Positions 10,639-22,716 are shown, counted from the stretch's first letter. The stretch is DNA of 64,000 nucleotides from an uncultured Geobacteraceae bacterium (GCA_903925005.1 CAIYDX010000376.1:1-64000); one strand, 5' to 3'. A program made the numbers and translations. Notes: generated by a model from the sequence alone, not told the origin.

Positions 10639-10800
10639 GAGTCCCTCTCCTGCGGGGTTATTGGCAGCACGTTAATACGTTTAATTATATGTGAATCTCA
10701 GACAATTACAAATGACGTATGTCAATAATACCTATTTACCCGTAATTGCAACTTACGTCAAGGTCAATTTTAAAGTACGTGTATGGTCTCTTACATCAAA

Positions 10801-10810
10801 TTGTATACAA
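10801..10810. promoter_or_regulatory. Perfect palindrome TTGTATACAA upstream of etfBA, candidate operator
   Basis: 10-bp perfect palindrome; related CTGTATACAAA at 6267-6277 upstream of pckG. Confidence 0.35.
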
Positions 10811-10912
10811 GATGCAAGCTATTATAATTTAACAAAATTTTTTTATTCACACGAAAATATACCCCGCATTGCACGCACCCATCTTAACCGGCTCCACCTC
10901 TGCATTTGCGCA

Positions 10913-10946
10913 GAAAAAAGGCCCCCCCGATCAGATCGGGAAGGCC
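10913..10946 (-). terminator. Terminator downstream of gltBD
   Basis: GGCC..CCGATC-A-GATCGG..GGCC hairpin flanked on minus-strand 3' side by T-run. Confidence 0.7.
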
Positions 10947-10991
10947 TCATTGCCTCGTGTTACAAATCAACAAACCTAGAAAAAGCAGTCC

Positions 10992-11129
10992 ATTACCGCA
11001 AAGACGCAAAGTCCGCAAAGAAATCAAAGAGTTGACAAGAAATCTGAAGTCATCTCTTGGGTAAGAAGGTTTATTCCGTTAATACACTGATTTTCTTCGC
11101 GTTCTTTGCGCCTTTGCGGTTCAAATGCC
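10992..11129. repeat. Interspersed palindromic repeat family A, copy 1
   Basis: ATTACCGCAAAGACGCAAAGTCCGCAAAG ... TTCTTTGCGCCTTTGCGGTTCAAATGCC; inverted second copy at 52051-52185. Confidence 0.9.
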
Positions 11130-11154
11130 TATTTCAGGACAAAAAGAGTTTCTA

Positions 11155-12636
11155 TTACGGCAGCTCACTGCTTCCCATCAGGTAACGGTCGCACTCACGG
11201 GCAGCACCGCGCCCCTCGTTAAAGGCCCACACCACGAGGCTCTGGCCACGGCGGCAGTCGCCGGCGGCAAAGACACCCGGCACGCTGGTGCTGTATTTCT
11301 CGTATTCGGCTTTGATATTACTGCGCGGATCCTTATCCAGTCCAAAAGAGTCGATCAGAGGCTGTTCAGGCCCTAAAAAGCCCATCGCCAGCAGCACCAG
11401 CTGAGCGGGTCGAACCTGCTCGGTGCCAGGAACCGGCTTGGGTATGAACTGACCTTTTTCGTTCTTTTCCCAGGCGACTTCTACGGTATGGACAGCCTTG
11501 ACGGCACCGTTTGCGCCCCCTTCAAATCTGGTAGCCGTCGTCAGATAAACCCGCGGGTCGGCACCGAATTTTGCAGCGGCCTCTTCCTGGCCATAATCCA
11601 CCTTGTGGGTCTTGGGCCATTCCGGCCAGGGGTTATCGGCAGCGCGTTCATCCGGCGATCGCGGCATAATTTCCAGCTGGGTTACGGCGCTGCAGCCATG
11701 ACGGAGCGATGTGCCTACACAGTCCGTCCCGGTATCGCCGCCGCCGATGATAATAACGTCCTTCCCTTTGGCCGAGATGAAATCGTCATTCCCCTGCATC
11801 AGGGCCTTTGTATTGGCCGTCAGAAACTCCATCGCAAAATGAATCCCCTTCAAACCGCGCCCCTCTATCGGAAGATCACGCGGCAGGGTGGCGCCGGTCG
11901 TTATAACTACGGCATCAAAATCGTCGCGCAACGCTGCCACAGGAAGCTCACTCCCCCCCACCTCGGCGTTGCAGTGAAAAGTAATCCCCTCGGCCTGCAT
12001 CAGCTTGATGCGGCGCAGCAGCACTTCGCGCTTGTCGAGTTTCATATTGGGGATGCCGTACATAAGCAGCCCCCCCGGCAGATCGGCGCGTTCAAAGACC
12101 GTCACATTGTGACCCGCCTTGTTGAGTTGAGCGGCGGCGGAGAGCCCGGCGGGGCCGGAACCGACTATTGCAACTCTTTTGCCGGTGCGTACGGCAGGAG
12201 GAGCGGCAACGATCCACCCCTCTTTAAAGCCTCGTTCAACAATGCTGACCTCGATATTTTTAATCGTAACAGCCGGATCGATACTGGCCAGAGTGCAGGA
12301 CCCCTCGCAGGGGGCCGGGCAGACACGTCCGGTGAACTCCGGGAAATTGTTGGTCTTGTGCAGCCTGTCCAACGCCTGTTGCCAGAGGTTGCAATAGATC
12401 AAGTCATTCCACTCCGGGATCAGATTGTTAACCGGACAGCCGCTGGCCATACCGCTGATCAGCACGCCGCTGTGGCAAAACGGCACGCCGCAATCCATAC
12501 AACGGGCGCCCTGGGTGCGGAGATCCTCATCCGGCATATGCAGATGAAATTCGTTCCAGTCGTTAATACGCTCCAGAGGTGCCCGGTCTGCAGGCACTTC
12601 GCGAATATATTCCATGAATCCAGTTGGTTTTCCCAT
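11155..12636 (-). CDS. gltD: Glutamate synthase small subunit (NADPH)
   Basis: [54 protein letters not shown] motifs. Confidence 0.95.
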   Translation of the reverse strand: MGKPTGFMEYIREVPADRAPLERINDWNEFHLHMPDEDLRTQGARCMDCGVPFCHSGVLISGMASGCPVNNLIPEWNDLIYCNLWQQALDRLHKTNNFPEFTGRVCPAPCEGSCTLASIDPAVTIKNIEVSIVERGFKEGWIVAAPPAVRTGKRVAIVGSGPAGLSAAAQLNKAGHNVTVFERADLPGGLLMYGIPNMKLDKREVLLRRIKLMQAEGITFHCNAEVGGSELPVAALRDDFDAVVITTGATLPRDLPIEGRGLKGIHFAMEFLTANTKALMQGNDDFISAKGKDVIIIGGGDTGTDCVGTSLRHGCSAVTQLEIMPRSPDERAADNPWPEWPKTHKVDYGQEEAAAKFGADPRVYLTTATRFEGGANGAVKAVHTVEVAWEKNEKGQFIPKPVPGTEQVRPAQLVLLAMGFLGPEQPLIDSFGLDKDPRSNIKAEYEKYSTSVPGVFAAGDCRRGQSLVVWAFNEGRGAARECDRYLMGSSELP

Positions 12637-12667
12637 GATTGTTTCCCTATGTTGTAAAATTACAAGA

Positions 12668-12760
12668 CTAAACCCAACCACCCCCAACCCCTCCTAAAAT
12701 AGGAGGGGAGCTTAAAATCCCCCTCCTATTTTAGGAGGGACTAGGGGTGGTAAGGTTTTA
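12668..12760. repeat. Interspersed palindromic repeat family B, copy 1 (between gltB and gltD)
   Basis: CTAAACCCAACCACCCCCAACCCCTCCT...AGGAGGGGAGCTTAAAATCCCCCTCCTATTTTAGGAGGGACTAGGGGTGGTAAGGTTTTA; inverted copy at 24594-24711. Confidence 0.9.
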
Positions 12761-15700
12761 ATGCCCGACGATATGCGAATTTTCCTCAAACGCGGCGGCC
12801 AGAGCGTCGTCACCGCTGAGGCCTGCGGCCTTTGCCCGCTCAAGCGCCTGCAGCACACGTTTGTAATCCATCGGCAACACTTTTACGAACCGCGACAGAC
12901 TGTTTTCTCCACCGGCAAGTATGGCCTTTGCAAGAGAACTCCCGGTGTATTCGGCATGTTTTTCGATCATCCCCCTGACGGTTGCACGATCGTTTTTGTC
13001 AAGCGGTTCCAAACCGGCCATTTCCAAATTGCATCGGCTTGAAAAATCTCCCTGTTCATCATAAACATACGCCACACCGCCGCTCATTCCGGCAGCGAAA
13101 TTGCGGCCGGTCCGGCCAAGTATCACAACGGTGCCGCCGGTCATATACTCGCAGCCGTGATCGCCGACCCCTTCAACTACGGCATTAACGCCGGAGTTCC
13201 GGACGCAGAACCTCTCGCCCGCCATGCCACGAATATAGGCAGTCCCGCTGGTTGCGCCATAAAAAGCCACATTGCCGGCGATGATGTTTTCTTCGGCCTT
13301 GAATGTAGAGCCAGCCGGCGGATAAACTATGATTTTTCCGCCGCTGAGCCCTTTGCCCAGATAATCATTGGCGTCGCCCGACAGCTTCAGGGTTATGCCG
13401 CGCGGTATGAATGCTCCAAAGCTCTGCCCGGCGGAGCCGTTGAAGGTGAGGCTGACCGTATCGTCAGACAGGCCGGCAGCGCCATGATTCCGGGTGATTT
13501 CATTACCGATGATGGTCCCGACGACACGGTCGACATTGGTAATCGGCAGTTCGGCACTGACCTTTTCACCCAACTCTATTGCCGGCTGACAGATTTCGAG
13601 CAGCTTGCTTATATCGATCGATTTCTCCAGGCCGTGATCCTGTTTTTCGGTGCAGTAACGCCCGACATTCAACCCGACTTTCGGCTGGTGAAGTATATTG
13701 GAAAGATCGAGCCCCTGTGCTTTCCAGTGTTCGATAGCCTTGTTCGCCTCCAGAACATCGCAGCGGCCGACCATTTCGTTCAGCGTGCGGAAACCGAGCT
13801 GCGCCATGATTTCACGCAGCTCCTCGGCGACAAATCTCATGAAGTTGATGACATACTCCGGCTTGCCGTTGAAATTCTTGCGCAGCTCCGGATCCTGAGT
13901 CGCCACACCGGTCGGGCAGGTGTTGCTGTGACAGACACGCATCATCACGCAGCCGAGAGTCACCAGCGGCGCGGTGGCAAAGCCGAACTCCTCGGCCCCC
14001 AGCAGGGCGGCGATGGCCACGTCACGGCCGGTCTTCAGCTGACCGTCGGCTTCTATGACGATACGGCTGCGCAGATTGTTCAGCAGCAGGGTCTGGTGCG
14101 TCTCGGCCAGACCAAGTTCCCAGGGGAGTCCGGCATGCTTGATGCTGGAGATCGGCGAGGCGCCGGTGCCGCCGTCATAACCGCTGATCAGCACAACATC
14201 GGCGTGAGCCTTGGCCACACCGGCGGCGATTGTGCCGACACCAACCTCGGAAACCAGCTTGACGCTGATGCGGGCACGGCGGTTGGCATTTTTAAGATCG
14301 TGGATCAGCTCGGCAAGATCCTCGATCGAGTAGATATCGTGATGCGGCGGCGGCGACACCAGGCCGACGCCCGGCGTGGTATGACGGGTCTTGGCGATCC
14401 AGGGATATACCTTGTGTCCCGGAAGTTCCCCCCCCTCGCCCGGTTTGGCCCCTTGAGCCATCTTGATCTGCAGTTCACCGGCATTGGTCAGGTAATCACT
14501 GGTGACACCGAAGCGTCCCGAAGCAACCTGTTTGATGGCGCTGTTCTTCGAATCCCCCTGCTCGTTGGTCCAGGTAAAGCGTTCAGGATCCTCGCCCCCT
14601 TCACCGGTGTTGGATCTGCCGCCGATACGGTTCATCGCGATCGCCAGCGCTTCGTGAGCCTCCTTGCTGATCGAGCCGTACGACATCGCACCGGTTTTGA
14701 ATCGTTTCATGATCGATTCGACCGGCTCAACCTCATCGATCGATACCGACGGCATATTATCCTTGAATCCGAGCAGGCCGCGCAGAGTATAGTGACGGGT
14801 GCTCTGTTCGTCGATCAATGAGGAAAACACCTTGAACTCGCGATAATCACCGTTGCGGGCAGCTTTCTGGAGCGAGGTAATAGTCAGCGGATTGTATTGA
14901 TGTTCCTCGCCATCCTTGCGCCACTGATAAACACCGCCCGGGGCAAGCATCACTTCGGGGGCAACACGTTCCGGATAAGCACGTGCGTGACGCTCCATCA
15001 GTTCACGAGCGATACCGTTGATATCGGTTCCAGCGATACGCGACGGAGTCCAGGTGAAATAGCGGTCGATTACGGATTGATGCAGGCCGACCGCTTCGAA
15101 GATCTGGGCGCCGCGATAGCTCTGCACGGTGGAGATCCCCATCTTGGCCATAGTCTTGACGACCCCCTTGATGGAGGCCTTGATGAAATTCTTGACCGCC
15201 TTCTTGTGATCCAGGTCCGGCAGCATCCCCTGCAGAATCATATCGTCAAGAGATTCGAAGGCCAGATAAGGGTTGATCGCATTAACGCCATAACCGAGCA
15301 GCACGGCAAAGTGATGAACCTCGCGCGGTTCTCCCGATTCCAGGATCAGTGACACACGCGTACGGCTGCCGCTGCCGACCAGGTGGTGGTGCAGCCCCGA
15401 TGTCGCCAGCAGCGCCGGAATAGCGGCGTTGTCTTTATCCACGCCACGGTCGGAAAGGATCAGGATATTGCTGCCGGATTCGACCGCGGCATCAGCTGCC
15501 GCGAAAAACGCGTCCAGTACCTTTTCCATCGCACCGGCACCTTGAGCCGCAGGAAAAAGCAGCGACAGCGTTGTTGATTTGAAGCCGGCGCGGTCGATCT
15601 GCCGCAGTTTTTCGAGTTCGTCGTTGCCGAGAAGCGGATGCTCCAGTTTGATCATCCTGGCGCTTGCCGCGGTCGGCTCAAGCAGGTTGGCCTCAGAACC

Positions 15701-17338
15701 GATCAGCGTGACCGTGGAAGTGACGATCTCCTCGCGAATCGGATCTATCGGAGGATTGGTGACCTGGGCAAACAGCTGTTTGAAGTAATTGTACAGCAGC
15801 TGAGACTGGCTGGAAAGCACCGCCAGCGGCGTATCGGTGCCCATGGAACCGAGCGGCTGGATGCCGTCGCGGGCCATAGGCCCCAGAACCACGCGTTGAT
15901 CCTCAAAGGTATAGCCGAAAGCCTGCTGACGCTGGCTTAACGCTGTATGATCCGGCAAGGGAGCTCCGGTGACGTCCGGCAGATTCTCCAGGGTGATATG
16001 GTTTTCTTTCAGCCACTGGCCGTACGGATTGGCAGCCGCCAGATCCCGTTTGATCTCCTCGTCCGGAACAATGCGCCCCTGCTCGGTATCTACCAGAAAC
16101 ATCTGTCCCGGCTGAAGCCGTCCCTTGCTCAGGACACGACTCGGCTCAATCTGCAGAACTCCGGCTTCGGAGGCCATGATCACCAGATCGTCGTTGGTGA
16201 TATAGTAACGGGACGGGCGAAGTCCGTTGCGGTCAAGAACGGCGCCGATAGAGCGGCCATCGGTAAAGGCGATTGCCGCCGGGCCGTCCCACGGCTCCAT
16301 CAGGCAGGAGTGATATTCGTAAAACGCGCGTTTTTCGTCACTCATGTCGGCATGGTTTTCCCACGGCTCCGGCACCATCATCATGACCGCATGCGGCAGA
16401 GAACGGCCGCCCATGACGAGCAGCTCAAGACAGTTGTCGAACATGGCCGAATCGGAACCGTTGGTATTGATGATCGGCAGCGCCTTCTTGATGTCGTCAC
16501 CGAACAGGCTGCTGGCGAAGAGGCTCTGACGCGCATTCATCCAGTTGACATTGCCGCGCAGGGTATTGATCTCGCCGTTATGGGCCAGGAGATGATACGG
16601 ATGGGCACGGTCCCAGCTTGGAAAGGTATTGGTAGAGAAGCGGGAGTGCACCAAAGCGATGGCGCTTGACATTGCAGGGTCGCGCAGCTCGGGATAGTAT
16701 TTGTCAACCTGCACCGGCATCAGCATACCCTTGTAGATTATCGTCCGGGTGGAGAGACTGCTGACATACCAATAATCGTCAACCTCGGATTGCCTGATCT
16801 CGTTGATCGCCCGCTGGTTGATGATATAGAGCTTGCGATTAAAGGCCTGCTCGTCGGCGCATGAGGCGGGGCGCTTGAGGAACAGCTGCCGCACCCTCGG
16901 TTCGCCTTCCTGGGCGGTATCCCCCAGAGAGGAGTTGTCGGTCGGCACGTTGCGCCATCCGAGAAGCTCCACCCCTTCTTCGACCAGGATTTTTTCCAGA
17001 ATATGGCGGGCGGCGTTGCGCTCGGTCGCTTCCGGCGAGGTAAAGACCATGCCGACGCCATAGTGAAACGGTGCGGGGAGTTCAATGCCGAGCGGAGCGC
17101 AGACGGAACGGAGGAAGCTGTCCGGCATCTGCATCAGAATGCCGGCGCCGTCTCCGGTATTTGGTTCGCAGCCGCACGCACCGCGATGATCGAGATTAAC
17201 AAGTATTTCGAGCGCCTGACTGACGATCTCGTGGGACTTCTTACCCTTCATATTGGCAACAAAACCGACGCCGCACGCGTCGTGCTCGAATTGAGGATCG
17301 TAGAGGCCCTGCTTTACTGGTGCTCGGTTGTTTTTCAT
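12758..17338 (-). CDS. gltB: Glutamate synthase large subunit
   Basis: [17 protein letters not shown] (class II GATase Cys), FMN/3Fe-4S domain [13 protein letters not shown]. Confidence 0.95.
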   Translation of the reverse strand: MKNNRAPVKQGLYDPQFEHDACGVGFVANMKGKKSHEIVSQALEILVNLDHRGACGCEPNTGDGAGILMQMPDSFLRSVCAPLGIELPAPFHYGVGMVFTSPEATERNAARHILEKILVEEGVELLGWRNVPTDNSSLGDTAQEGEPRVRQLFLKRPASCADEQAFNRKLYIINQRAINEIRQSEVDDYWYVSSLSTRTIIYKGMLMPVQVDKYYPELRDPAMSSAIALVHSRFSTNTFPSWDRAHPYHLLAHNGEINTLRGNVNWMNARQSLFASSLFGDDIKKALPIINTNGSDSAMFDNCLELLVMGGRSLPHAVMMMVPEPWENHADMSDEKRAFYEYHSCLMEPWDGPAAIAFTDGRSIGAVLDRNGLRPSRYYITNDDLVIMASEAGVLQIEPSRVLSKGRLQPGQMFLVDTEQGRIVPDEEIKRDLAAANPYGQWLKENHITLENLPDVTGAPLPDHTALSQRQQAFGYTFEDQRVVLGPMARDGIQPLGSMGTDTPLAVLSSQSQLLYNYFKQLFAQVTNPPIDPIREEIVTSTVTLIGSEANLLEPTAASARMIKLEHPLLGNDELEKLRQIDRAGFKSTTLSLLFPAAQGAGAMEKVLDAFFAAADAAVESGSNILILSDRGVDKDNAAIPALLATSGLHHHLVGSGSRTRVSLILESGEPREVHHFAVLLGYGVNAINPYLAFESLDDMILQGMLPDLDHKKAVKNFIKASIKGVVKTMAKMGISTVQSYRGAQIFEAVGLHQSVIDRYFTWTPSRIAGTDINGIARELMERHARAYPERVAPEVMLAPGGVYQWRKDGEEHQYNPLTITSLQKAARNGDYREFKVFSSLIDEQSTRHYTLRGLLGFKDNMPSVSIDEVEPVESIMKRFKTGAMSYGSISKEAHEALAIAMNRIGGRSNTGEGGEDPERFTWTNEQGDSKNSAIKQVASGRFGVTSDYLTNAGELQIKMAQGAKPGEGGELPGHKVYPWIAKTRHTTPGVGLVSPPPHHDIYSIEDLAELIHDLKNANRRARISVKLVSEVGVGTIAAGVAKAHADVVLISGYDGGTGASPISSIKHAGLPWELGLAETHQTLLLNNLRSRIVIEADGQLKTGRDVAIAALLGAEEFGFATAPLVTLGCVMMRVCHSNTCPTGVATQDPELRKNFNGKPEYVINFMRFVAEELREIMAQLGFRTLNEMVGRCDVLEANKAIEHWKAQGLDLSNILHQPKVGLNVGRYCTEKQDHGLEKSIDISKLLEICQPAIELGEKVSAELPITNVDRVVGTIIGNEITRNHGAAGLSDDTVSLTFNGSAGQSFGAFIPRGITLKLSGDANDYLGKGLSGGKIIVYPPAGSTFKAEENIIAGNVAFYGATSGTAYIRGMAGERFCVRNSGVNAVVEGVGDHGCEYMTGGTVVILGRTGRNFAAGMSGGVAYVYDEQGDFSSRCNLEMAGLEPLDKNDRATVRGMIEKHAEYTGSSLAKAILAGGENSLSRFVKVLPMDYKRVLQALERAKAAGLSGDDALAAAFEENSHIVGH

Positions 17339-17573
17339 AGGAATTACCTTTGTGAATTTATTTCTGAGTTGCTCGCAACGGATGCGGGCTGATATTGCTA
17401 GCAGGGAGTGTGCCATACCAGGAGATTCGGCATATACTATTATTCTCAACAATATATGTTAACTAGTTATGACGTTTTTTTGCCGGAGACCGCTCCCGCA
17501 TACAGTACTGCACTATTCCACCGTGAGTAATAATACTACACTCATGAGTACATTTACTGCAAGCCACAAAATA

Positions 17574-17605
17574 AAAATAATCCGATTGGAAGTCGGATTA
17601 TTTTT
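17574..17605. terminator. Bidirectional-type terminator hairpin
   Basis: AAAAATAATCCGA-TTGGAAG-TCGGATTATTTTT. Confidence 0.75.
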
Positions 17606-17663
17606 GCGATTATCATTCTATGTTTGTACTGAATCTTCCGCTTATGAGCTTTTAATCCCCTTG

Positions 17664-18944
17664 TTACTCCAGCACGGCAGGCATGCCGACTTTTGCTCTG
17701 TTTTTGATCCATTCGTCTTTGCCTATGGCAGCGTCATCACCTTTCATGGTGCTGATGATTTCGAAATAATCCTGTTTGTACTTGTCTTTGTTAACTTCGG
17801 CAGCAGGTTTGCCCTTGATCGCATACACGGTTCCTATCGACTGGTGGTCCCACTCCCGCCAATACTGTTCATCCTTGACACCGATGTATTTATGCCCCTC
17901 CAGCGCCTTTATGACGGCATTGGTTTCAAAGCTTTTCGCCCTTTCGACCGCTTCCTTGTATTGATACAGATTCACATAGGCAGGGGCACCCGTTGTAGTT
18001 GGATATCTATTGAACTTCTTCTCAAAACTCTCTACAAAAGCCTTCCCTTTCGGATAATTGTATTTGTACGGGACACTCCAATCCCAATAGGTTGTACCTA
18101 CAATCCCTTCCATAACTGCGGGGCCTACCTCCATCGCGGCATCAAGAGTGATGAGCGGGACAATTATCTGCATATTTTTTTTCAAGTCCATGCTGTACGC
18201 CTGCTTCAAGGCAGTTTCCAGATCCCGACCGAACAGACTCAATATCAGCACCGCCGGCTGGTTGTCCTTGGCAACGGTCAGTACCTGGCTGAAATCGGTA
18301 GCTCCCAGTTTGGTCAGCAACGATTTATGCACGGTATTATCCGTTGTGTTGGTGAATCTCCGAAACACCTCTTCCGTTGTCCATCCCCATGAATAATCGG
18401 ATGTAATGTAAAACATTTTCTTGCCGGCAAAGTTGCTGTTCAGATAACTCGACAATGTCTTGACATACATGTACGAGTCGGAAAACCCTCTGAAAATATT
18501 TCTGTTCCCCTCCTCCACGGTAACTTCGGTTGACGCGGTAACCGTACCCAGGAATATCCTGTTTTTCTGTTTGGCAACTTTTCCTACGGCAATGGCCACG
18601 CCGCTGGATATGCCGCCGAATATCATAGGGACATTCTCCTTGTCATAGAGTTCAAGGGCGTTTTCCTTGGCGATTTTTGCGTTTGATTTTGTGTCCCTGT
18701 AGACCAGCTGCACCTTTTTGCCGAGTATCCCCCCAGCGGCGTTGATCTCCTCCGCAGCAAGATCCGCCGATCTCCGCTGATTCAGCCCTTCCTTGGCATA
18801 CGGGCCAGTTTCCGGGTAGTTCAGGCCGATCTTGACTATCTCATCAGCGGATGCGGCACCACCGGAAACCGTAAAAACAACTGTGTTGGCACATAACACC
18901 ATTATGAGTAAAACAAAATATCCCCTGACTCTTTTCATACTCAA
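17664..18944 (-). CDS. Branched-chain amino acid-type ABC transporter substrate-binding protein (Peripla_BP_6-like)
   Basis: Signal peptide, IVKIGLNYPETGPYAKEGLNQRRSADLAAEEINAAGGILGKKVQLVYRD. Confidence 0.88.
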   Translation of the reverse strand: MSMKRVRGYFVLLIMVLCANTVVFTVSGGAASADEIVKIGLNYPETGPYAKEGLNQRRSADLAAEEINAAGGILGKKVQLVYRDTKSNAKIAKENALELYDKENVPMIFGGISSGVAIAVGKVAKQKNRIFLGTVTASTEVTVEEGNRNIFRGFSDSYMYVKTLSSYLNSNFAGKKMFYITSDYSWGWTTEEVFRRFTNTTDNTVHKSLLTKLGATDFSQVLTVAKDNQPAVLILSLFGRDLETALKQAYSMDLKKNMQIIVPLITLDAAMEVGPAVMEGIVGTTYWDWSVPYKYNYPKGKAFVESFEKKFNRYPTTTGAPAYVNLYQYKEAVERAKSFETNAVIKALEGHKYIGVKDEQYWREWDHQSIGTVYAIKGKPAAEVNKDKYKQDYFEIISTMKGDDAAIGKDEWIKNRAKVGMPAVLE

Positions 18945-18968
18945 GCCCTCCCTGGCAAGCTTCGCCGG

Positions 18969-19250
18969 CTATTGGAATCTATTGGTGAGAAATCTGACCC
19001 CTATGCTGACAGAATCATGCCTGACCACTCTGCAGGAGTGTTTGGCGGGACATGAATCCGAATTATAACATAACGTCAAGCTGCATACGTCGCCGACTTG
19101 CAGGCTTTCCGGGACACCATCATTCACCTTGATAAAAGCACCGCCAAGAGAAATGTCCTCCAGTAATGCCTCAAAAGTGTTACCGTCAATTTCCATCAGG
19201 ATACACTCTGAATCACACTTGACCCTGATATATTGCCTCTGGCTTCCCAT
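18969..19250 (-). CDS. PilZ-domain protein
   Basis: RQYIR (RxxxR) and DISLGG (DxSxxG) c-di-GMP-binding motifs. Confidence 0.85.
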   Translation of the reverse strand: MGSQRQYIRVKCDSECILMEIDGNTFEALLEDISLGGAFIKVNDGVPESLQVGDVCSLTLCYNSDSCPAKHSCRVVRHDSVSIGVRFLTNRFQ

Positions 19251-19338
19251 ATGGATTTACCCCTTTACAAGAAACTGCACCACCTCCGGATAATACCATT
19301 TTCATACTATAACTAACAATGAGAGAAACACCTTATTC

Positions 19339-20121
19339 TTATTGCGCCGTCCACCCTCCATCAATAGGAATGGCCGTACCGGTAATCTGATCCGCACTCG
19401 GCGAGCAGAGAAAGAGCGCCAGCTGCCCGAGCTGTTCAATCGATACAAACTGCTGCGACGGTTGCTTCTCGGCCAACATGCTGCGCCCCCCCTCTTCGAT
19501 ATCGACCCCTAAGGACTGCGCCCGCGCAACGATCTGCGGCTCGATCAGTTCGGTCCTAGTCCAGCCGGGACAGATCGCATTGCTGGTGATGCCGGAACCG
19601 GCCGTCTCCAAGGCCACAACCTTGGTCAGGCCGACCAGACCATGCTTCGCAGCGACGTAGGCCGCTTTATTGGCCGATGCCACCAACCCGTGCACCGAAG
19701 CGATATTGATAATCCTTCCCCAGCCGCTCTGCCGCATAAGCGGGACCGCATGGTGGATCGTATAAAAGCTGGAGGAGAGGTTGATCGCGATGATGGCGGC
19801 CCAGCGATCGGGAGGAAACTCTTCGACCGGCGCGGTATGCTGGATACCGGCGCAATTCACCAGAATGTCGATACCGCCAAAGGATGTGACCATGCCCATC
19901 ACCAGTTCAGCAATTTCATCCGGCCGCGTCATGTCAGCGCCATGGAAACGGGCGGCAATCCCGAACTCCATCTCCAGGCCGCTACGAGTCGCTTCGATTT
20001 TTCCCGGATCACCAAGGCCATTCAGTATGATATTACATCCCTGCCCCGCCAGAGCGCGGGCGATGCCAAGCCCGATGCCGCTGGTCGAACCGGTTATTAA
20101 CGCGCGTTTTCCTTTGAGCAT
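19339..20121 (-). CDS. 3-hydroxybutyrate dehydrogenase (SDR)
   Basis: KRALITGSTSGIGLGIARALAGQG, YVAAKHGLVGLTKV, C-terminal GGWTAQ typical of the family. Confidence 0.88.
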   Translation of the reverse strand: MLKGKRALITGSTSGIGLGIARALAGQGCNIILNGLGDPGKIEATRSGLEMEFGIAARFHGADMTRPDEIAELVMGMVTSFGGIDILVNCAGIQHTAPVEEFPPDRWAAIIAINLSSSFYTIHHAVPLMRQSGWGRIINIASVHGLVASANKAAYVAAKHGLVGLTKVVALETAGSGITSNAICPGWTRTELIEPQIVARAQSLGVDIEEGGRSMLAEKQPSQQFVSIEQLGQLALFLCSPSADQITGTAIPIDGGWTAQ

Positions 20122-20136
20122 TTCCCGTTCCTCCTT

Positions 20137-21321
20137 TTAAATATCCCGTTCCACAATCATCGCAATCCCCTGCCCGCCGCCGATGCAGAGCGCGACCAGA
20201 CCTCGCTTGAGGCCGCTCCGTTCCATTTCGTGCAGGAGCGTCACCAGGACCCTGGCGCCGCTGGCTCCCACCGGATGCCCCAGCGCAATGGCGCCGCCAT
20301 TGACATTGACCATGCGGCTGTCCAAGCGCAGCTCGCGAATCACCGCGAGTGACTGCGCCGCAAACGCCTCGTTCAGCTCGACAAGATCGATGTCGTCCAG
20401 TGTCAGCGCCGCCTTGGCGAGTGTTTTACGGATAGCTTCGACCGGCCCCATACCCATGATTCTCGGATCGACGCCGGACGTTCCCCACCCCAGCACCCGA
20501 GCCAGCGGCCGGATCCCCGCTTTTCTTGCCGCCCCCTCCTCCATCAGAAGCAACGCCGCCGCCGCATCATTGATGCCTGACGAATTTCCGGCGGTGACGA
20601 CACCACCATCCTTGAAAGCGGGCCGCAACTTCGCCAGGCTCTCCATCGTGGTATCGCGGCGTGGATATTCATCATCCGTTACCAAAACGGTTTCTCCACT
20701 CTTGCCCGGAATCATCACCGGAACGATCTCCCTCATGAAGCGCCCTTCGCCCAACGCTTTGGCGGCCTTCTGCTGCGACTGCAAGGCAAAGGCGTCAGCC
20801 TCCTCACGAGAGATGCGATATTGATCGGCGATATTTTCCGCCGTGACCCCCATGTGAATGCCGTGAAACGCATCGATCAGACCATCCTTGAGAATCGAAT
20901 CCTCCAGGATACCGTTCCCCATTCGATAGCCGCTGCGGGCCTTGTCAAGGAGATAGGGCGCACGGCTCATGCTCTCCATTCCTCCGGCAACGATCATGTC
21001 GGCCTCTCCGGCGGCAATCGCCAAGGCCCCGAGGGCCACGCTCTTCAATCCGGAACCGCACAGCTTGTTTACAGTATAGGAGGAAACATGATCCGGGATA
21101 CCGGCGCCGATTGCCGCCTGCCGGGCCGGATTCGGGGCGCATCCCGCTTGCAGAACCTGCCCTATGATGACCTCGTCAATCTTATCCGGACTTACGCCGG
21201 CGAGACGAATTACTTCGCGAATGGCGATCTGACCAAGCTGGGAGGCGGATAACCGCGAGAGCGAACCGCCGAAGGAGCCGATCGGAGTCCGGACTGCAGA
21301 AGCTATGACGACGGTGCGCAT
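20137..21321 (-). CDS. Acetyl-CoA acetyltransferase (thiolase)
   Basis: [54 protein letters not shown]. Confidence 0.93.
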   Translation of the reverse strand: MRTVVIASAVRTPIGSFGGSLSRLSASQLGQIAIREVIRLAGVSPDKIDEVIIGQVLQAGCAPNPARQAAIGAGIPDHVSSYTVNKLCGSGLKSVALGALAIAAGEADMIVAGGMESMSRAPYLLDKARSGYRMGNGILEDSILKDGLIDAFHGIHMGVTAENIADQYRISREEADAFALQSQQKAAKALGEGRFMREIVPVMIPGKSGETVLVTDDEYPRRDTTMESLAKLRPAFKDGGVVTAGNSSGINDAAAALLLMEEGAARKAGIRPLARVLGWGTSGVDPRIMGMGPVEAIRKTLAKAALTLDDIDLVELNEAFAAQSLAVIRELRLDSRMVNVNGGAIALGHPVGASGARVLVTLLHEMERSGLKRGLVALCIGGGQGIAMIVERDI

Positions 21322-21335
21322 AAGATGAGTTCCTT

Positions 21336-21965
21336 TTAAATAATCAGCTTGGGCTCTGTACAGGCCTGAATATCTGCCGCAGAATATCCCGGTGCCGTCT
21401 CGACCAGACGCAGCCCCTCCTGCGTGACGTCCAGCACGGCACGGTCGGTGATGATCCGGTTGATTACGCCCTTGCCGGTCAGCGGCAGGGTGCAGCTGTT
21501 GAGAATCTTCGAGTCGCCCTGCTTGTTGCAATGTTCCATCAGCACGACGATCCGCTTGGCACCATGCACGAGATCCATCGCGCCCCCCATCCCTTTGACC
21601 ATTTTGCCGGGGATTACCCAGTTGGCCAGGTCGCCGGAAGCTGAGGCCTCCATCCCCCCCAGAATGGCCAGGTCGATATGCCCGCCACGGATCATCGCGA
21701 ACGATTCGGCGCTGCTGAAGGTGCTGGAGCCCGGAATCATCGTAATAGTCTCCTTGCCGGCATTGATCAGATCCGGATCGATTTCCTCTTCGGTCGGATA
21801 GGGGCCGATGCCGAGCAGACCGTTCTCGGACTGCAGCACCACCGTTTTCCCCTGGGGAATATAATTAGCCACCAGGGTCGGCATCCCGATCCCCAGATTC
21901 ACATAATAGCCGTCTTCTATCTCCTGAGCAGCCCGTTGGGCCATCTCCTCGCGTGTTAAAGCCAT
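21336..21965 (-). CDS. 3-oxoacid/acetoacetyl CoA-transferase subunit B
   Basis: [30 protein letters not shown]. Confidence 0.93.
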   Translation of the reverse strand: MALTREEMAQRAAQEIEDGYYVNLGIGMPTLVANYIPQGKTVVLQSENGLLGIGPYPTEEEIDPDLINAGKETITMIPGSSTFSSAESFAMIRGGHIDLAILGGMEASASGDLANWVIPGKMVKGMGGAMDLVHGAKRIVVLMEHCNKQGDSKILNSCTLPLTGKGVINRIITDRAVLDVTQEGLRLVETAPGYSAADIQACTEPKLII

Positions 21966-21977
21966 GATCTCTCCTCC

Positions 21978-22670
21978 TTATTTTCTTACCGTGCGGCGTT
22001 CAATCCGCTTTTCATGACCACTGCAGGCGATGATACGCTGCACATAAACACTGGGGGTATGGATCTGGTCAGGATCGAGTTCACCCGTTTCAACCAGCTC
22101 TTCAACTTCCGCAATGGTAATCCGGCCGGCCGCCGCCATCATCGGATTGAAATTGCGGGCGGTTTTGCGATAGACCAGATTGCCGAAACGGTCCCCCTTC
22201 CATGCCTTGATAATAGAAAAATCCGCGGTGAGACCGCTTTCCAGCAGGTACTCCTTGGCACCGAAGATCCTGGTTTCGCGCCCCTCGGCAATCGGAGTGC
22301 CGACTCCGGCCGGCGTATAAAAGGCCGGAATGCCAGCTCCCCCCGCCCGAATCCGTTCCGCCAGCGTCCCCTGCGGCACCAGTTCCACCTCCAGTTCACC
22401 CGCCAGATACTGGCGTTCGAACTCCTTGTTCTCTCCGACATAGGAGGAGACCATTTTCCTGATCTGCTTGTTCTGCAGCAGGATGCCAAGCCCCCATTCA
22501 TCCACGCCGCAATTGTTGGAAATGACCGTCAGGTCACGTACTCCCGACTCGCGCAGCCCCTGGATCAGCTTTTCCGGTATGCCGACCAACCCGAACCCAC
22601 CTGCCATGACGCTGGCGCCATCCTGAATCCCTTCCAGCGCTTCCTGAATAGTTGTACAAACTACTGACAT
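21978..22670 (-). CDS. 3-oxoacid/acetoacetyl CoA-transferase subunit A
   Basis: [39 protein letters not shown]. Confidence 0.93.
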   Translation of the reverse strand: MSVVCTTIQEALEGIQDGASVMAGGFGLVGIPEKLIQGLRESGVRDLTVISNNCGVDEWGLGILLQNKQIRKMVSSYVGENKEFERQYLAGELEVELVPQGTLAERIRAGGAGIPAFYTPAGVGTPIAEGRETRIFGAKEYLLESGLTADFSIIKAWKGDRFGNLVYRKTARNFNPMMAAAGRITIAEVEELVETGELDPDQIHTPSVYVQRIIACSGHEKRIERRTVRK

Positions 22671-22716
22671 ACTCTTACCTCCTGTTTTATTAAACCTGAA
22701 CTGATTTTTTCCTTAA

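Noticed and set aside
11488-12657. 389-aa plus-strand ORF antisense to gltD
   Set aside because: Antisense shadow of a confident gene, no domain.
13157-14821. 554-aa plus-strand ORF antisense to gltB
   Set aside because: Mirrors a confident gltB coding frame in GC-rich DNA; no recognisable domain and low-complexity composition typical of antisense ORFs.
17338-17452. N-terminal extension of the gltB ORF to 17452
   Set aside because: Conserved protein begins at [26 protein letters not shown]; the extension is not GltB-like.
20137-21531. Thiolase ORF extended to 21531
   Set aside because: First 70 residues are not thiolase and overlap the CoA-transferase gene; start taken at [15 protein letters not shown] (21321).
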